Shown in pieces: positions 1 through 8,934 of a stretch of DNA of 39,842 nucleotides. Within the stretch, counting starts at the first letter, position 1, and every line of letters starts with the position of its first letter. The position numbers were made by a program, and so were the translations under genes. The stretch is from Methylococcaceae bacterium (GTDB lineage: Bacteria; Pseudomonadota; Gammaproteobacteria; Methylococcales; Methylococcaceae), in the NCBI GenBank assembly GCA_028711365.1, contig JAQTSI010000001.1, positions 1-39,842 on the forward strand, in the 5' to 3' direction. The notes under the pieces are model-generated. The model saw only the letters and a list, made by a program, of their open reading frames with translations. It was not told the origin of the DNA and did not search any database.

Positions 1-57
1 CAAGCGCAGGGATGGCTGAACGGGGTCAAGCAGTTCTTCGACAAGATCGGGTTATGA
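1..57 (+). CDS. C-terminal end of an unidentified protein (partial)
   Basis: Only the last 18 codons and a TGA stop at 55-57 lie in the window. The visible residues end in QFFDKIGL. I do not recognise the family from this fragment. It is called coding because the frame is open from the window edge and a strong intrinsic terminator begins right behind the stop, as expected for the last gene of a transcript. Confidence 0.5.
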   Translation, partial: QAQGWLNGVKQFFDKIGL

Positions 58-59
58 AA

Positions 60-85
60 AAGGCGGCCATTGGGCCGCCTTTTTT
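60..85 (+). terminator. Intrinsic terminator
   Basis: A perfect 9-bp GC-rich stem (60-68 with 73-81) closes a 4-base ATTG loop and runs into six T residues at 80-85. It starts 3 bases after the stop of the upstream partial gene and should end its transcript. It could also act on the minus strand, where an A-rich run mirrors the T tract, so it may stop the ddl-murI-CYTH transcript as well. Confidence 0.88.
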
Positions 86-229
86 ACTAAAGGGGTAAGC
101 CTACTCGCCAGGCGCGATCTTCCAGGCGGTGAAGTCCTTTTCCAACGGCACCCGGGCCTGGTTGCCCGCTTGGGCGAGTTGCGCACCCATTCGATGGCTC
201 TGCGGTGGTTTCTAAGAACTTGCGGATTA

Positions 230-748
230 TCAGGCCTGCCGCTGATTGAGCAGGTCGACATAGGCGCCTTCGATCAACTGCGCCGAGGAAATGCCGAGCC
301 GATCGAGCAAGTCATGGGCGACGGCGATCCCCGACTCGGAGGTCTCGTCGTCGGCCAGCACCACTTCGAGTTCGAGGAAATGTCCCAAGTTCTCGACTCG
401 GTCGAGATGAATGCGGGTTCGGTCGACCCGATACAAGGTGCGATGCTTGCGAACGCGGCCGGTTTGCCCGTAGCCTAGAGACAACGCCTCGCGCAGGGAT
501 TCGGGCTCTGTGGTGGGGGAAATGATGTAAAAGGATTCCTTAGGTCCGGCTTGATCCGGCCGCCGGTAGAAGATCAGTTGGCCTTCGCGGGGCGAAAAAG
601 CCCTCAGCTTCATCCTGCCGTTTGCGCAGGAAAAGAAGGTATCGTCCTGATGAATCTCGATCGGGCCCTGGTCGGCCAGCGCCGCGGCCTTAGGCGCCAG
701 TGCCTCGACGCTCTCGATGCTTGCCTTGATTTCAATATTGCGCGCCAC
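230..748 (-). CDS. CYTH-domain protein (class IV adenylate cyclase / triphosphatase-like)
   Basis: A 172-residue protein with the CYTH signature at the N-terminus (RNIEIKA, residues 3-9). It continues with the alternating charged strands of the triphosphate tunnel fold: MKLR, LIFYRR and FLELEVVL. CYTH proteins bind a triphosphate in a beta-barrel and include CyaB cyclases, thiamine triphosphatases and inorganic triphosphatases; which activity applies cannot be told here. The first Glu of the usual ExExK motif is Asn, a common variant in CyaB-like members. The start is GTG at 748 with AGGAAA a few bases upstream. It follows murI by 15 bp on the same strand and is probably the last gene of a ddl-murI-CYTH transcript. 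Confidence 0.85.
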   Translation of the reverse strand: MARNIEIKASIESVEALAPKAAALADQGPIEIHQDDTFFSCANGRMKLRAFSPREGQLIFYRRPDQAGPKESFYIISPTTEPESLREALSLGYGQTGRVRKHRTLYRVDRTRIHLDRVENLGHFLELEVVLADDETSESGIAVAHDLLDRLGISSAQLIEGAYVDLLNQRQA

Positions 749-763
749 GGGATTTCCTTTGGG

Positions 764-1555
764 TTAAGCCGGAAAACGGTCGATATGCTTCAGTTCGGGA
801 GATACCCGGCGCACGAAGGATGCCACCCGATTCGGGTCGCCGGAGGTGAAAAAACTCAGTGCCGGTGGCGGCACCGAGGATTGCGTCAGCAGACCCAGTT
901 CCAGCAAGCGCCGTTTCAATTGGCGGGCCACCGGCTCGCCGGTGTCGATGACGGCGACTGCCGGGCCGGCGATGCGTTCGATAGGTCCGCGCAGGAAAGG
1001 GTAATGGGTGCAGCCCAGCACCAGAGTATCGACGCCGCCTTCCAGCAACGGCCGCACATGGGATTCCACCAAGGCTTCGGTTTCAGGGCCTTCCAATTGC
1101 AAGCTCTCCACCGCTTCGACCCAGCCCGGGCAGGCTTCGGACAACACGGTCAGGGAGGGAGCATAGCGCTCCAGCAGCAGGGCATATCGTTGGCTGCGCA
1201 GTGTGCCCGCCGTGGCCAGGATGCCGATGATGCCGCTGCGGGTTGCCGCCGCCGCGGGTTTGACCGCCGGTTCCAACCCGAGTATGGGGATCGAGTGCCG
1301 TTCCCTCAACATCGAGACGGTGGCGGCGGTGGCCGTGTTGCAGGCCACCACCAGGGCCTTGCAGCCTTGCCGAAGCAGGAATTCGGCGATGACGCGGGCG
1401 CGTTCTTGCAGATACTCGACGGGCTTGTCGCCGTAGGGGCAGTGGCCCGAGTCGGCGACATAAAGCAGCGATTCCTCGGGCAGCAGTCGGTGGATGGCAT
1501 CCACCACCGACAGGCCGCCCAGGCCGGAATCGAAGATGCCGACAGGGGCATTCAT
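764..1555 (-). CDS. murI: Glutamate racemase
   Basis: A 263-residue cytoplasmic enzyme that interconverts L- and D-glutamate to supply D-Glu for peptidoglycan. The family marks are all visible: FDSGLGG with Asp9, the first catalytic Cys at residue 72 in VACNTATA, and the second at residue 182 in GCTHYP. Length matches the usual 260-285 residues. The ATG at 1555 has only a weak ribosome site. The gene lies 24 bp behind ddl and 15 bp ahead of the CYTH gene on the same strand. Pairing with ddl, which makes D-Ala-D-Ala, groups two D-amino-acid steps of wall synthesis in one transcript. Confidence 0.96.
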   Translation of the reverse strand: MNAPVGIFDSGLGGLSVVDAIHRLLPEESLLYVADSGHCPYGDKPVEYLQERARVIAEFLLRQGCKALVVACNTATAATVSMLRERHSIPILGLEPAVKPAAAATRSGIIGILATAGTLRSQRYALLLERYAPSLTVLSEACPGWVEAVESLQLEGPETEALVESHVRPLLEGGVDTLVLGCTHYPFLRGPIERIAGPAVAVIDTGEPVARQLKRRLLELGLLTQSSVPPPALSFFTSGDPNRVASFVRRVSPELKHIDRFPA

Positions 1556-1579
1556 GACTGCGGTCTTAGCGGACAGGAT

Positions 1580-3386
<1,807 letters not shown>

Positions 3387-4301
3387 CTATGGCTTCGCCT
3401 GGGTATCCAGCGCAGTTTTGATGGACTTGGCCAGTTCACTGACGGGGCCCGCGCCCCAATAGTGAAGAAACATGATCTTGGGTGATTCGCCGATCATGTG
3501 ATTGTGGATGGTGGCGATGGAGATACCCGCACCCCGCAAAGCTTTCAAGACGCCTTGCAGCTCGGATTCCAGCATCGCGAAGTCGCCCGCGACGATGGCT
3601 TTCTCGTTGCTGCCGGCGAACACCGCCCAGGTATTGACGCCCATCGCCTTGCCAAGCTCGTGTCCATCCATTCGAGTGGTCCGGCCTAGGGTCACCTTGT
3701 AGACTTCGCCGACCTTCTCCACCGGAGCGCCGATGATAGCCTCGATGGGCTTGGGATCGAGCGAGGTTTTGCCGGCATCAAACGATGGGTGTGGTGTTTG
3801 ACCCTTGCCGCCGCTGGTTTCCTTGAGTTTGGCGAAAACCTTGCCCATACCCGTCGCCAGTTTTTCGGCATCCCCCAGACCGCCGATGTGCATGAACATC
3901 ACCTTGGGCGTGTCCCACAGGAAATGATTGTGCAGCGCGGTGACCTCGATACCATTGTCCAGCGCGGCACTCATGACCGGATCGATCTGATGTTCCTGCA
4001 ACACCAGATCGCCCATGACCGTGACCTTATCGCCCGCCGGTTTGAAGGCCGCCCAAGACGTGAGACCCATGGGCGGGACCATCTTGATTCCGGCCACGGT
4101 GACCTTGAGGTCCGAACGCGGCACGCCGACCTTGAAGACGTTTTCGGTGGCATCGAGTTTGCCTTTGATGCCGGTTAGTTGCTCGATCTTGGCCGTATCC
4201 AGGGCGGACGAGGGTTTGCTTGGCTCCTGTGCGGCGACCTGTCCACCGAACAGGGCACATGACAGCAGCATGGCGATCTTGGATTCACGAATCGTGTTCA
4301 T
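3387..4301 (-). CDS. Exported DUF1259 (LppY/LpqO-like) protein
   Basis: A 304-residue protein with a signal peptide (predicted cut after residue 24, VAA|QE). It has two copies of the same domain: the first carries LHNHFLWDTPKVMFMH and the second IHNHMIGESPKIMFLH, each followed by a Gly-rich turn and a helix. This is DUF1259, found in bacterial and archaeal exported proteins of unknown role. The conserved HNH and following His residues suggest metal binding, but that is inference. The ATG overlaps the stop of the chrA remnant by 4 bases (ATGA), so it belongs to the chrB transcript. DUF1259 genes near chromate-resistance genes have been seen elsewhere, but no function in chromate stress is established. 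Confidence 0.85.
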   Translation of the reverse strand: MNTIRESKIAMLLSCALFGGQVAAQEPSKPSSALDTAKIEQLTGIKGKLDATENVFKVGVPRSDLKVTVAGIKMVPPMGLTSWAAFKPAGDKVTVMGDLVLQEHQIDPVMSAALDNGIEVTALHNHFLWDTPKVMFMHIGGLGDAEKLATGMGKVFAKLKETSGGKGQTPHPSFDAGKTSLDPKPIEAIIGAPVEKVGEVYKVTLGRTTRMDGHELGKAMGVNTWAVFAGSNEKAIVAGDFAMLESELQGVLKALRGAGISIATIHNHMIGESPKIMFLHYWGAGPVSELAKSIKTALDTQAKP

Positions 4302-4560
4302 AGAAAAACTCCCGCCTGGACCAGCCAGGGTTTGACGACACCGAACAACAGCCCGGTCATGCCGCAGATGCCGATGACCGGAATGACGCCGATCTTGTAA
4401 CGGAAAAGGGCTACCGATTGCCGTGGGTGGACTCCAGCAGGGGGCCTCCTGCCAGGAAGAACAAAAAGCTGGGCAAAAAGCCGAGCCTGAGCCAATACCA
4501 GAAGGTCTGTCTCAGGGAAATCGGTTGAGGACGGCCCTGAGGAATGTCGAAGTGGTTCAT
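4298..4560 (-). pseudogene. chrA: Remnant of chromate transporter ChrA (internally deleted, frameshifted)
   Basis: The ATG at 4560 overlaps the chrB stop (ATGA) and opens a good ChrA N-terminus (LRQTFWYWLRLGF). The frame jumps straight to a mid-protein ChrA-like segment (LPSFLFFLAGGPLLE...HGNR) and hits TAG. In another frame the C-terminal ChrA segment continues (LFRYKIGVIPVIGICGMTGLLF) to a TGA that overlaps the DUF1259 ATG. About 86 codons are left of a protein normally near 400 or more residues with ten or more membrane spans. At least two internal deletions and a frameshift explain this. Both outer junctions are intact, so decay happened inside an otherwise normal operon. Chromate efflux must be lost unless another chrA exists. 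Confidence 0.8.
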
Positions 4561-5510
4561 GCGTCGTTTCCCGAAAAGGCCAGATAGAACGAATCGAAGA
4601 CCTTTCCGGCTTCGGCCAGCAGTGTGTCATCATCGGTCCAAGCTTGGCGCATACCGCGGATGAGCGTTTCCAGCCCGGCCGCTTCCAGAACCGGAATTCC
4701 GCCGACATCCAGGTAGTGCACCAAACCTCCGAGCCGATTGAGCGCGGCATCATGGGTCAACCCGAAGCTGGTCAGCAGCATTTCGAAAGTGACTTTCGCC
4801 CCCACATGGGTGAACGGGGCGCCATCGAAATCGAAACCCAAGGCTTCGGTGGGACAGTCGGCGGAGGTGGCCAGCCAAAGAATCCGGGCGTCTGGATCGA
4901 TAAACCGTCGTATCAGCCAAGCGCTGGCGAGGCGATCGATCCAGGGCCGTTGGCGGGTCGCCCAGAGCCGGCCGCGATGGTCTTTGACCTGAAGTCGCTT
5001 GATCCGCCGATGGGCGGCATGGGGCTCGTCCGGCGTCAACCGGTCGATGACCGCATGCTCCAAGTCTTCCAACGCTGCTGCGGCTTGTTCCCTCGCCTCG
5101 CCAGGGAAGTAATCCACGGCCACTATCCCTTCAAACTCCCTTCGTAACCGATTCACCTGCCGCTGAAGCTTGTCGGGTTGTTCCGATGGAAGTTCCCGAA
5201 CATGGGTGTGCTGAATGGCTTCGACCAGTTTGGCGTAATCGGTCGACCGATCGAACAGGCCCTCGAAGAGTCCTTGCTGATCCCGGTTCTCGCTGTCCAG
5301 AACCAGCATATGGGCATTCCCTCCCCCCGCCATGACATCCTCGGCTTGCCTCTGAAATATTTGCCGAAATCCCGGCCGATTGGGCAACAGATACACGCCA
5401 TCCCTCAGTACCCCGCAACCCTGCGCCTTGAGCGCCCGCCACACGCGCATGCGCCCCGCCGTGTTATGGGTCGGCAAACTGATGATGAGAACAAGCCAAG
5501 GGGGCGCCAT
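4557..5510 (-). CDS. chrB: Chromate resistance protein ChrB
   Basis: A 317-residue protein with the ChrB N-terminal domain (APPWLVLIISLPTHN, RVWRALKAQGCGVLRDGVYLLP, residues 2 to about 45) and a C-terminal chromate-resistance domain (TRQRPWIDRLASAWLIRRFIDP, then FDFDGAPFTHVGAKVTFEMLL). ChrB is known as a chromate-responsive regulator of chr operons and helps resistance. The frame is open 35 codons further up, but ATG 5510 starts exactly at the conserved APPW segment and is chosen. The ribosome site is weak. Its stop overlaps the ATG of the chrA remnant. Upstream is a palindromic region shared with the divergent PepSY-like gene. The reading frame looks intact, unlike that of its partner chrA. 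Confidence 0.9.
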   Translation of the reverse strand: MAPPWLVLIISLPTHNTAGRMRVWRALKAQGCGVLRDGVYLLPNRPGFRQIFQRQAEDVMAGGGNAHMLVLDSENRDQQGLFEGLFDRSTDYAKLVEAIQHTHVRELPSEQPDKLQRQVNRLRREFEGIVAVDYFPGEAREQAAAALEDLEHAVIDRLTPDEPHAAHRRIKRLQVKDHRGRLWATRQRPWIDRLASAWLIRRFIDPDARILWLATSADCPTEALGFDFDGAPFTHVGAKVTFEMLLTSFGLTHDAALNRLGGLVHYLDVGGIPVLEAAGLETLIRGMRQAWTDDDTLLAEAGKVFDSFYLAFSGNDA

Positions 5511-5537
5511 AGTTTGAGATGGAAGGTCAACAAGTTG

Positions 5538-5576
5538 GTTGACTATCCTACAACATCGGTGTAGATAATTGTCAAC
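5538..5576. promoter_or_regulatory. Overlapping divergent promoters inside a palindrome (chrB / PepSY gene)
   Basis: The arms GTTGAC (5538-5543) and GTCAAC (5571-5576), and inner arms CTACA (5548-5552) and TGTAG (5560-5564), form an imperfect inverted repeat. On the plus strand TTGACT (5539-5544), 17 bases, then TAGATA (5562-5567) is a good sigma-70 promoter toward the PepSY-like gene. On the minus strand TTGACA (5575-5570) heads toward chrB, with a weaker -10 (TAGGAT at 19-base spacing). A dimeric regulator bound here would control both directions. ChrB itself is the natural candidate, by inference. Confidence 0.6.
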
Positions 5577-5664
5577 GATTTTTTCGTTGCCAGCGATCCA
5601 GTCTCCAACATCCACGTCACCCTGGGTTCGCGTTCACGTTCACACGATTTATGCCGGAGGATTT

Positions 5665-6138
5665 ATGAAACCCCATAGTTTGATTCTCACTGTTGTCGTT
5701 GCCTGCATGGCAATGGTTGGCCAGGCGAATGCGGAAGAGAAAACCCAGAGCAAACACCAAGTCCCCAAAATGGTCATAGCGGCATTTGAAAAAGCCCATC
5801 CGAACGCCAAAGAGGTGAAGTTCGAGAAAGAAACCTTCGAAGGTAAGGAAGCCTACGAGGCGGAGTACCAGGAAAACGGCAAGGAGTATGAATTCCTCTA
5901 TGGCGCCGAGGGAGTGCTCTTGCAGAAGGAAGAAACCATCGATACCAAGACGCTGCCCGAATCGGTGGTTCAAGCCATTTCCAAGGCACACCCCAAGGCT
6001 GTCATCAAGGAAGCGGAGAAGATGATGAATCCCGATGGCACCGTGACCGGATACGAGGTAGAGGTCAAGGCAGGAGGAAAGGAACTCGAACTAGAATTGG
6101 ACACCGGTGGAAAGATCCTGAAAACCGAGCCGGAGTGA
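5665..6138 (+). CDS. Exported PepSY-like protein
   Basis: A 157-residue protein with a cleavable signal peptide (hydrophobic LILTVVVACMAMV, cut near ANA|EE). The mature part is very rich in Lys and Glu and has two repeats of a helix-plus-sheet unit: MVIAAFEKAHPNAKEVKFEKE...YEAEYQENGKEYEFLY and VVQAISKAHPKAVIKEAEKM...YEVEVKAGGKELELEL. This matches the PepSY-like periplasmic fold, whose members bind or inhibit other proteins; the partner is unknown. The ATG at 5665 has GGAGG 4 bases upstream and is preferred over an open frame starting at 5569. It is transcribed divergently from chrB from the overlapping promoter at 5538-5576, hinting at shared control. Confidence 0.8.
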   Translation: MKPHSLILTVVVACMAMVGQANAEEKTQSKHQVPKMVIAAFEKAHPNAKEVKFEKETFEGKEAYEAEYQENGKEYEFLYGAEGVLLQKEETIDTKTLPESVVQAISKAHPKAVIKEAEKMMNPDGTVTGYEVEVKAGGKELELELDTGGKILKTEPE

Positions 6139-6262
6139 ATCCTACCCATTACGAGGTGATTCCCCTGGGTGAATGTGAGCGGAGCCAATGAGGGTGCAAG
6201 GTGCGTTGCACCCATTGCCATCCAATAACCCGACCTGAACGATACGAAAGGAGATAACGGCC

Positions 6263-7201
6263 ATGTCACTGTCTCGGCTCATTCCGGATCCCAATCAAAC
6301 CCCTGCGCCGTTCGACGTGCAGGAAACGACGATGAGCTATGATGTCTTCGGGCGCTATGTCTGCAATACTTGGGCAGAAGTGGACGCTGGCCAAAGAAAC
6401 GGCGGCTATCCCTTCGATGCCGTGGTGATAGGCGCGGGCATGTACGGCGCCCATTGTGCCGAGGAGTTGTATCGCTTGGGCGCGCCCTTGGGCCTGCGTA
6501 TCCTGGTCCTCGATGCGGGAGGGTTCCTGCTGCCTGCGCACATCCAGAATTTGCCCCAGCAATTGGGCGGGAGCATCGGCGGCTCGTCCCTACGGCAAAG
6601 GGACGATGGCACCCAGAATGTCATCTGGGGGATGCCCTGGATCAGCAATGCCGGTTTCCCCGGTTTGGCCTATTGCCTCGGCGGCCGATCGCTCTTTTGG
6701 GGAGGCTGGTCGCCCCGCCTTACCGCAGACGATTTGACCCAATGGCCCACAGAGGTCGCGAATTATCTGCAAAGTACCTCGAATGTCGCCTGCAACCCTG
6801 ACCCGAATGTCGCTGCGCCGGATGTCTATTGCGAAACGGAGCGGGAAATCGGCGTGGTTCCCAGCACCGATTACATCATCCAGACCGAGTTGTATCAGGC
6901 ATTGCTGAACGCCTTTTCCGCCGCACAGGCGAATGTCGCCACGATCACGGAAGTCCGGGAGGCGCCGCTGGCGGTGCAGGGTGCTGCTCCGAAATCCGGG
7001 ATTCTGCCTTTCGATAAGTTCAGCAGTTGCCCGTTTCTGATCGATTCGGTGAGGAACGATGTGGCGCTCAACACCCGCCAGGGGGAGGGGATTTGTGTAG
7101 ATACCTTTGCCCACAGGGGGTATGAAAGAGGAAAGAGACTGCCGGGATCTTGGAATGAATATTCAGCCAACCCAATAGATCAGCGGGTATTTAAGGAATG
7201 A
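6263..7201 (+). pseudogene. Truncated GMC-family FAD oxidoreductase
   Basis: A 312-codon frame with a strong ribosome site (AAAGGAGAT). The N-terminal FAD Rossmann motif VVIGAGMYGAHCAEEL lies at residues 54-69, followed by LGGRSLFWGGWSPRLT, a typical GMC signature. Similarity appears to stop after RNDVALNTRQGEG (about residue 275); the last 35 or so residues look random and run to a stop. GMC enzymes need a C-terminal substrate and catalytic half (total about 500-700 residues), which is absent from all frames between here and the next gene. It is therefore probably a non-functional remnant, though the N-terminal part has no internal stop. It lies at the edge of the desaturase / polyprenyl synthase block and may once have belonged to it. 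Confidence 0.7.
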
Positions 7202-7246
7202 TCGAAACAAGACACCGGCCTGAATACCATGAAAAACATTTCTAGC

Positions 7247-8632
7247 TCAATATCCCAAGTGAAAATTGAGGGAGCCGACGAAGACGGTGGTTTGGTAGGT
7301 TCCATTGACCTTCGCATTCGTATTGCCCGAAATCTGGCGCGGATCGAAGAAAAACGCCTGGAAGGCGAGGTCCATGCCGATGTTTTTCGCCGTGAGCGGG
7401 CCAGAATCGGCATTGCCACAGGATATGAGCCCCAGAAACCGCCCTTGGTCTTTACAATTCAATCCCAGACCCAGCGCGATGCCATTCCAATCGGAATCCG
7501 TCAATTCCGGATTGAAGGTGTCGCTTGGGATGGGGCTATCGGAATGCTGAAATCCCGCCCGCAAGGCAATTTCCCATTGCGGTAATGCGCTCGGTTCCAG
7601 CCATTTGTACTCGGTACCGAAGCTGGCCGAATAGACCGAATGCCAGCGTTGGGGAGTCTTGGACTGTACTCCGTTGGAGAGTTTGACATCAAAGCTTTGA
7701 AAGCTGTCCCAGCCCACGAACTCCATGTCGTATTCCAGTTTCCACTCATGCAACCGATCCCGGATAGGCCAGAAGGCGATCGCGCCGACCACAACCTCGG
7801 GAAGTTCCAGCGCGCTCTTGGCTTTGGCCAAACGGGATCCGTTGGCCAGAATATCGCCATCGAGTCCGAGTCTCTCGCCGCTGCGGTAGACGAAGCCAAA
7901 ATTGAGCCTAGGCTTGCCTTCGGCCGTCCGTAACGGTGTCAACAACAGGCTGGCATTGAAGCCGACCGCGGTGCCTTCGCCGTTGAGTTCGGCCGTTCCG
8001 GCCGTAGGTGAGCGAGCTCTCCTTTGATATTTTCCGCCGCCGATGAAGCTGGCGAAGGTATAGATATCCAGGCCGAAACCGACCGACAGCATGTCATTGA
8101 TCTCATAAGCGAGCGTAGGCTTGACATCCAGCAACGGCAGTTTGGACCGGGTCACGACATTTGAAAAAGGCGTCTCGCCATTGTAGCGGACGGCCAGTCC
8201 GTAGGGGGAATTCACGCCTATCCCTAGGCTGAGAGGCCCTAAGGCCTGGAATCCCAAGTCTTTCAATCGGGCAGTGAGATAGAGATTGCTGGGTGCAGGA
8301 AAAGCGAAGTCGCCGGCGAAGTCGCTTTGGGATTTGAAACCCGTCGGGCTGGTATAGGTAGTTCCCCCACCGACCAGGTTGATTCCGGCTGAGACGCGAA
8401 CGCCTTGCAACTGGGTGATCCCGGCCGGATTGTAATGCAGAGCCGAAGCATCGTCGGCCTGGGCGGCGAAAGCTTCCCCCTGGCCAGCGGCGGCTGCGCC
8501 CTGATAGGGAATCCGATACGCATCGCCTAGTGCGGAAGTATGGGCGATGCAAAGAACGATACAGGTCAAAAATCTTGTATGGAAGGGCGGGTGCTCCGCC
8601 ATGGATGGCGCTATTAGGTCGGTATCTCGCAT
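7247..8632 (-). CDS. OmpP1/FadL-family outer-membrane channel
   Basis: A 461-residue protein. After a signal sequence (residues 10-35 or so) it shows the FadL/TodX N-terminal hatch motif: YRIPYQGAAAAGQGEAFAAQADDASALHYNPAGITQLQG. It continues with alternating amphipathic beta strands and ends in an aromatic residue (FHLGY), as outer-membrane barrels do. The family takes up long-chain fatty acids, aromatic hydrocarbons and other hydrophobic compounds. ATG 8632 is chosen over the frame opening at 8725 because GGGGAGGG lies upstream and it keeps a normal signal peptide; ATG 8602 lacks a ribosome site. It is divergent from the desaturase-like operon with a shared 302-bp control region, which suggests a role in moving the substrate or product of that block. 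Confidence 0.88.
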   Translation of the reverse strand: MRDTDLIAPSMAEHPPFHTRFLTCIVLCIAHTSALGDAYRIPYQGAAAAGQGEAFAAQADDASALHYNPAGITQLQGVRVSAGINLVGGGTTYTSPTGFKSQSDFAGDFAFPAPSNLYLTARLKDLGFQALGPLSLGIGVNSPYGLAVRYNGETPFSNVVTRSKLPLLDVKPTLAYEINDMLSVGFGLDIYTFASFIGGGKYQRRARSPTAGTAELNGEGTAVGFNASLLLTPLRTAEGKPRLNFGFVYRSGERLGLDGDILANGSRLAKAKSALELPEVVVGAIAFWPIRDRLHEWKLEYDMEFVGWDSFQSFDVKLSNGVQSKTPQRWHSVYSASFGTEYKWLEPSALPQWEIALRAGFQHSDSPIPSDTFNPELTDSDWNGIALGLGLNCKDQGRFLGLISCGNADSGPLTAKNIGMDLAFQAFFFDPRQISGNTNAKVNGTYQTTVFVGSLNFHLGY

Positions 8633-8934
8633 GGAGCCTGCGCCCTCCCCGGGCGGTTGGAAAAAAAGGTTATGAGGAAAGTCGATGTGACGGGATCGAT
8701 GGACTATGCAGTTAAATATTGTCACATGCCGGAAACCACAAAGGAATAAAAAGCCGATGCAAGGCGAAAAGTTTTGCAGACAAGAATTGCAGACAATGGG
8801 GGAATCATATTAGAGTATTAGGGCGCTAGACAATCGAATAGGGACGAAATCGCCGCCAATCCGGGGAAAACGAAGGGGTGCGATTGAGATGTCTCTTAGA
8901 ATTTTTCCACTTTTCCGCCTACGAAAACAGGATT
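8633..8934. promoter_or_regulatory. Shared control region between fadL-like gene and desaturase operon
   Basis: This 302-bp AT-richer gap separates two divergent genes. Toward the FadL gene, TTGTGG (8741-8736), 17 bases, then TATTTA (8718-8713) on the minus strand is a plausible sigma-70 promoter. Toward the operon a tandem 13-bp-period repeat occurs: TTGCAGACAA at 8774-8783 and again at 8787-8796, just upstream of AT-rich sequence at 8803-8820 that could hold a -10. The repeats look like a pair of regulator half-sites on nearly the same face of the helix. Confidence 0.45.

Noticed and set aside
101-190. A 29-codon minus-strand frame starting MGAQLAQAGN
   Set aside because: The composition is protein-like, but there is no ribosome site, it is very short, and it has no recognised family. 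It may be the tail of a decayed gene.
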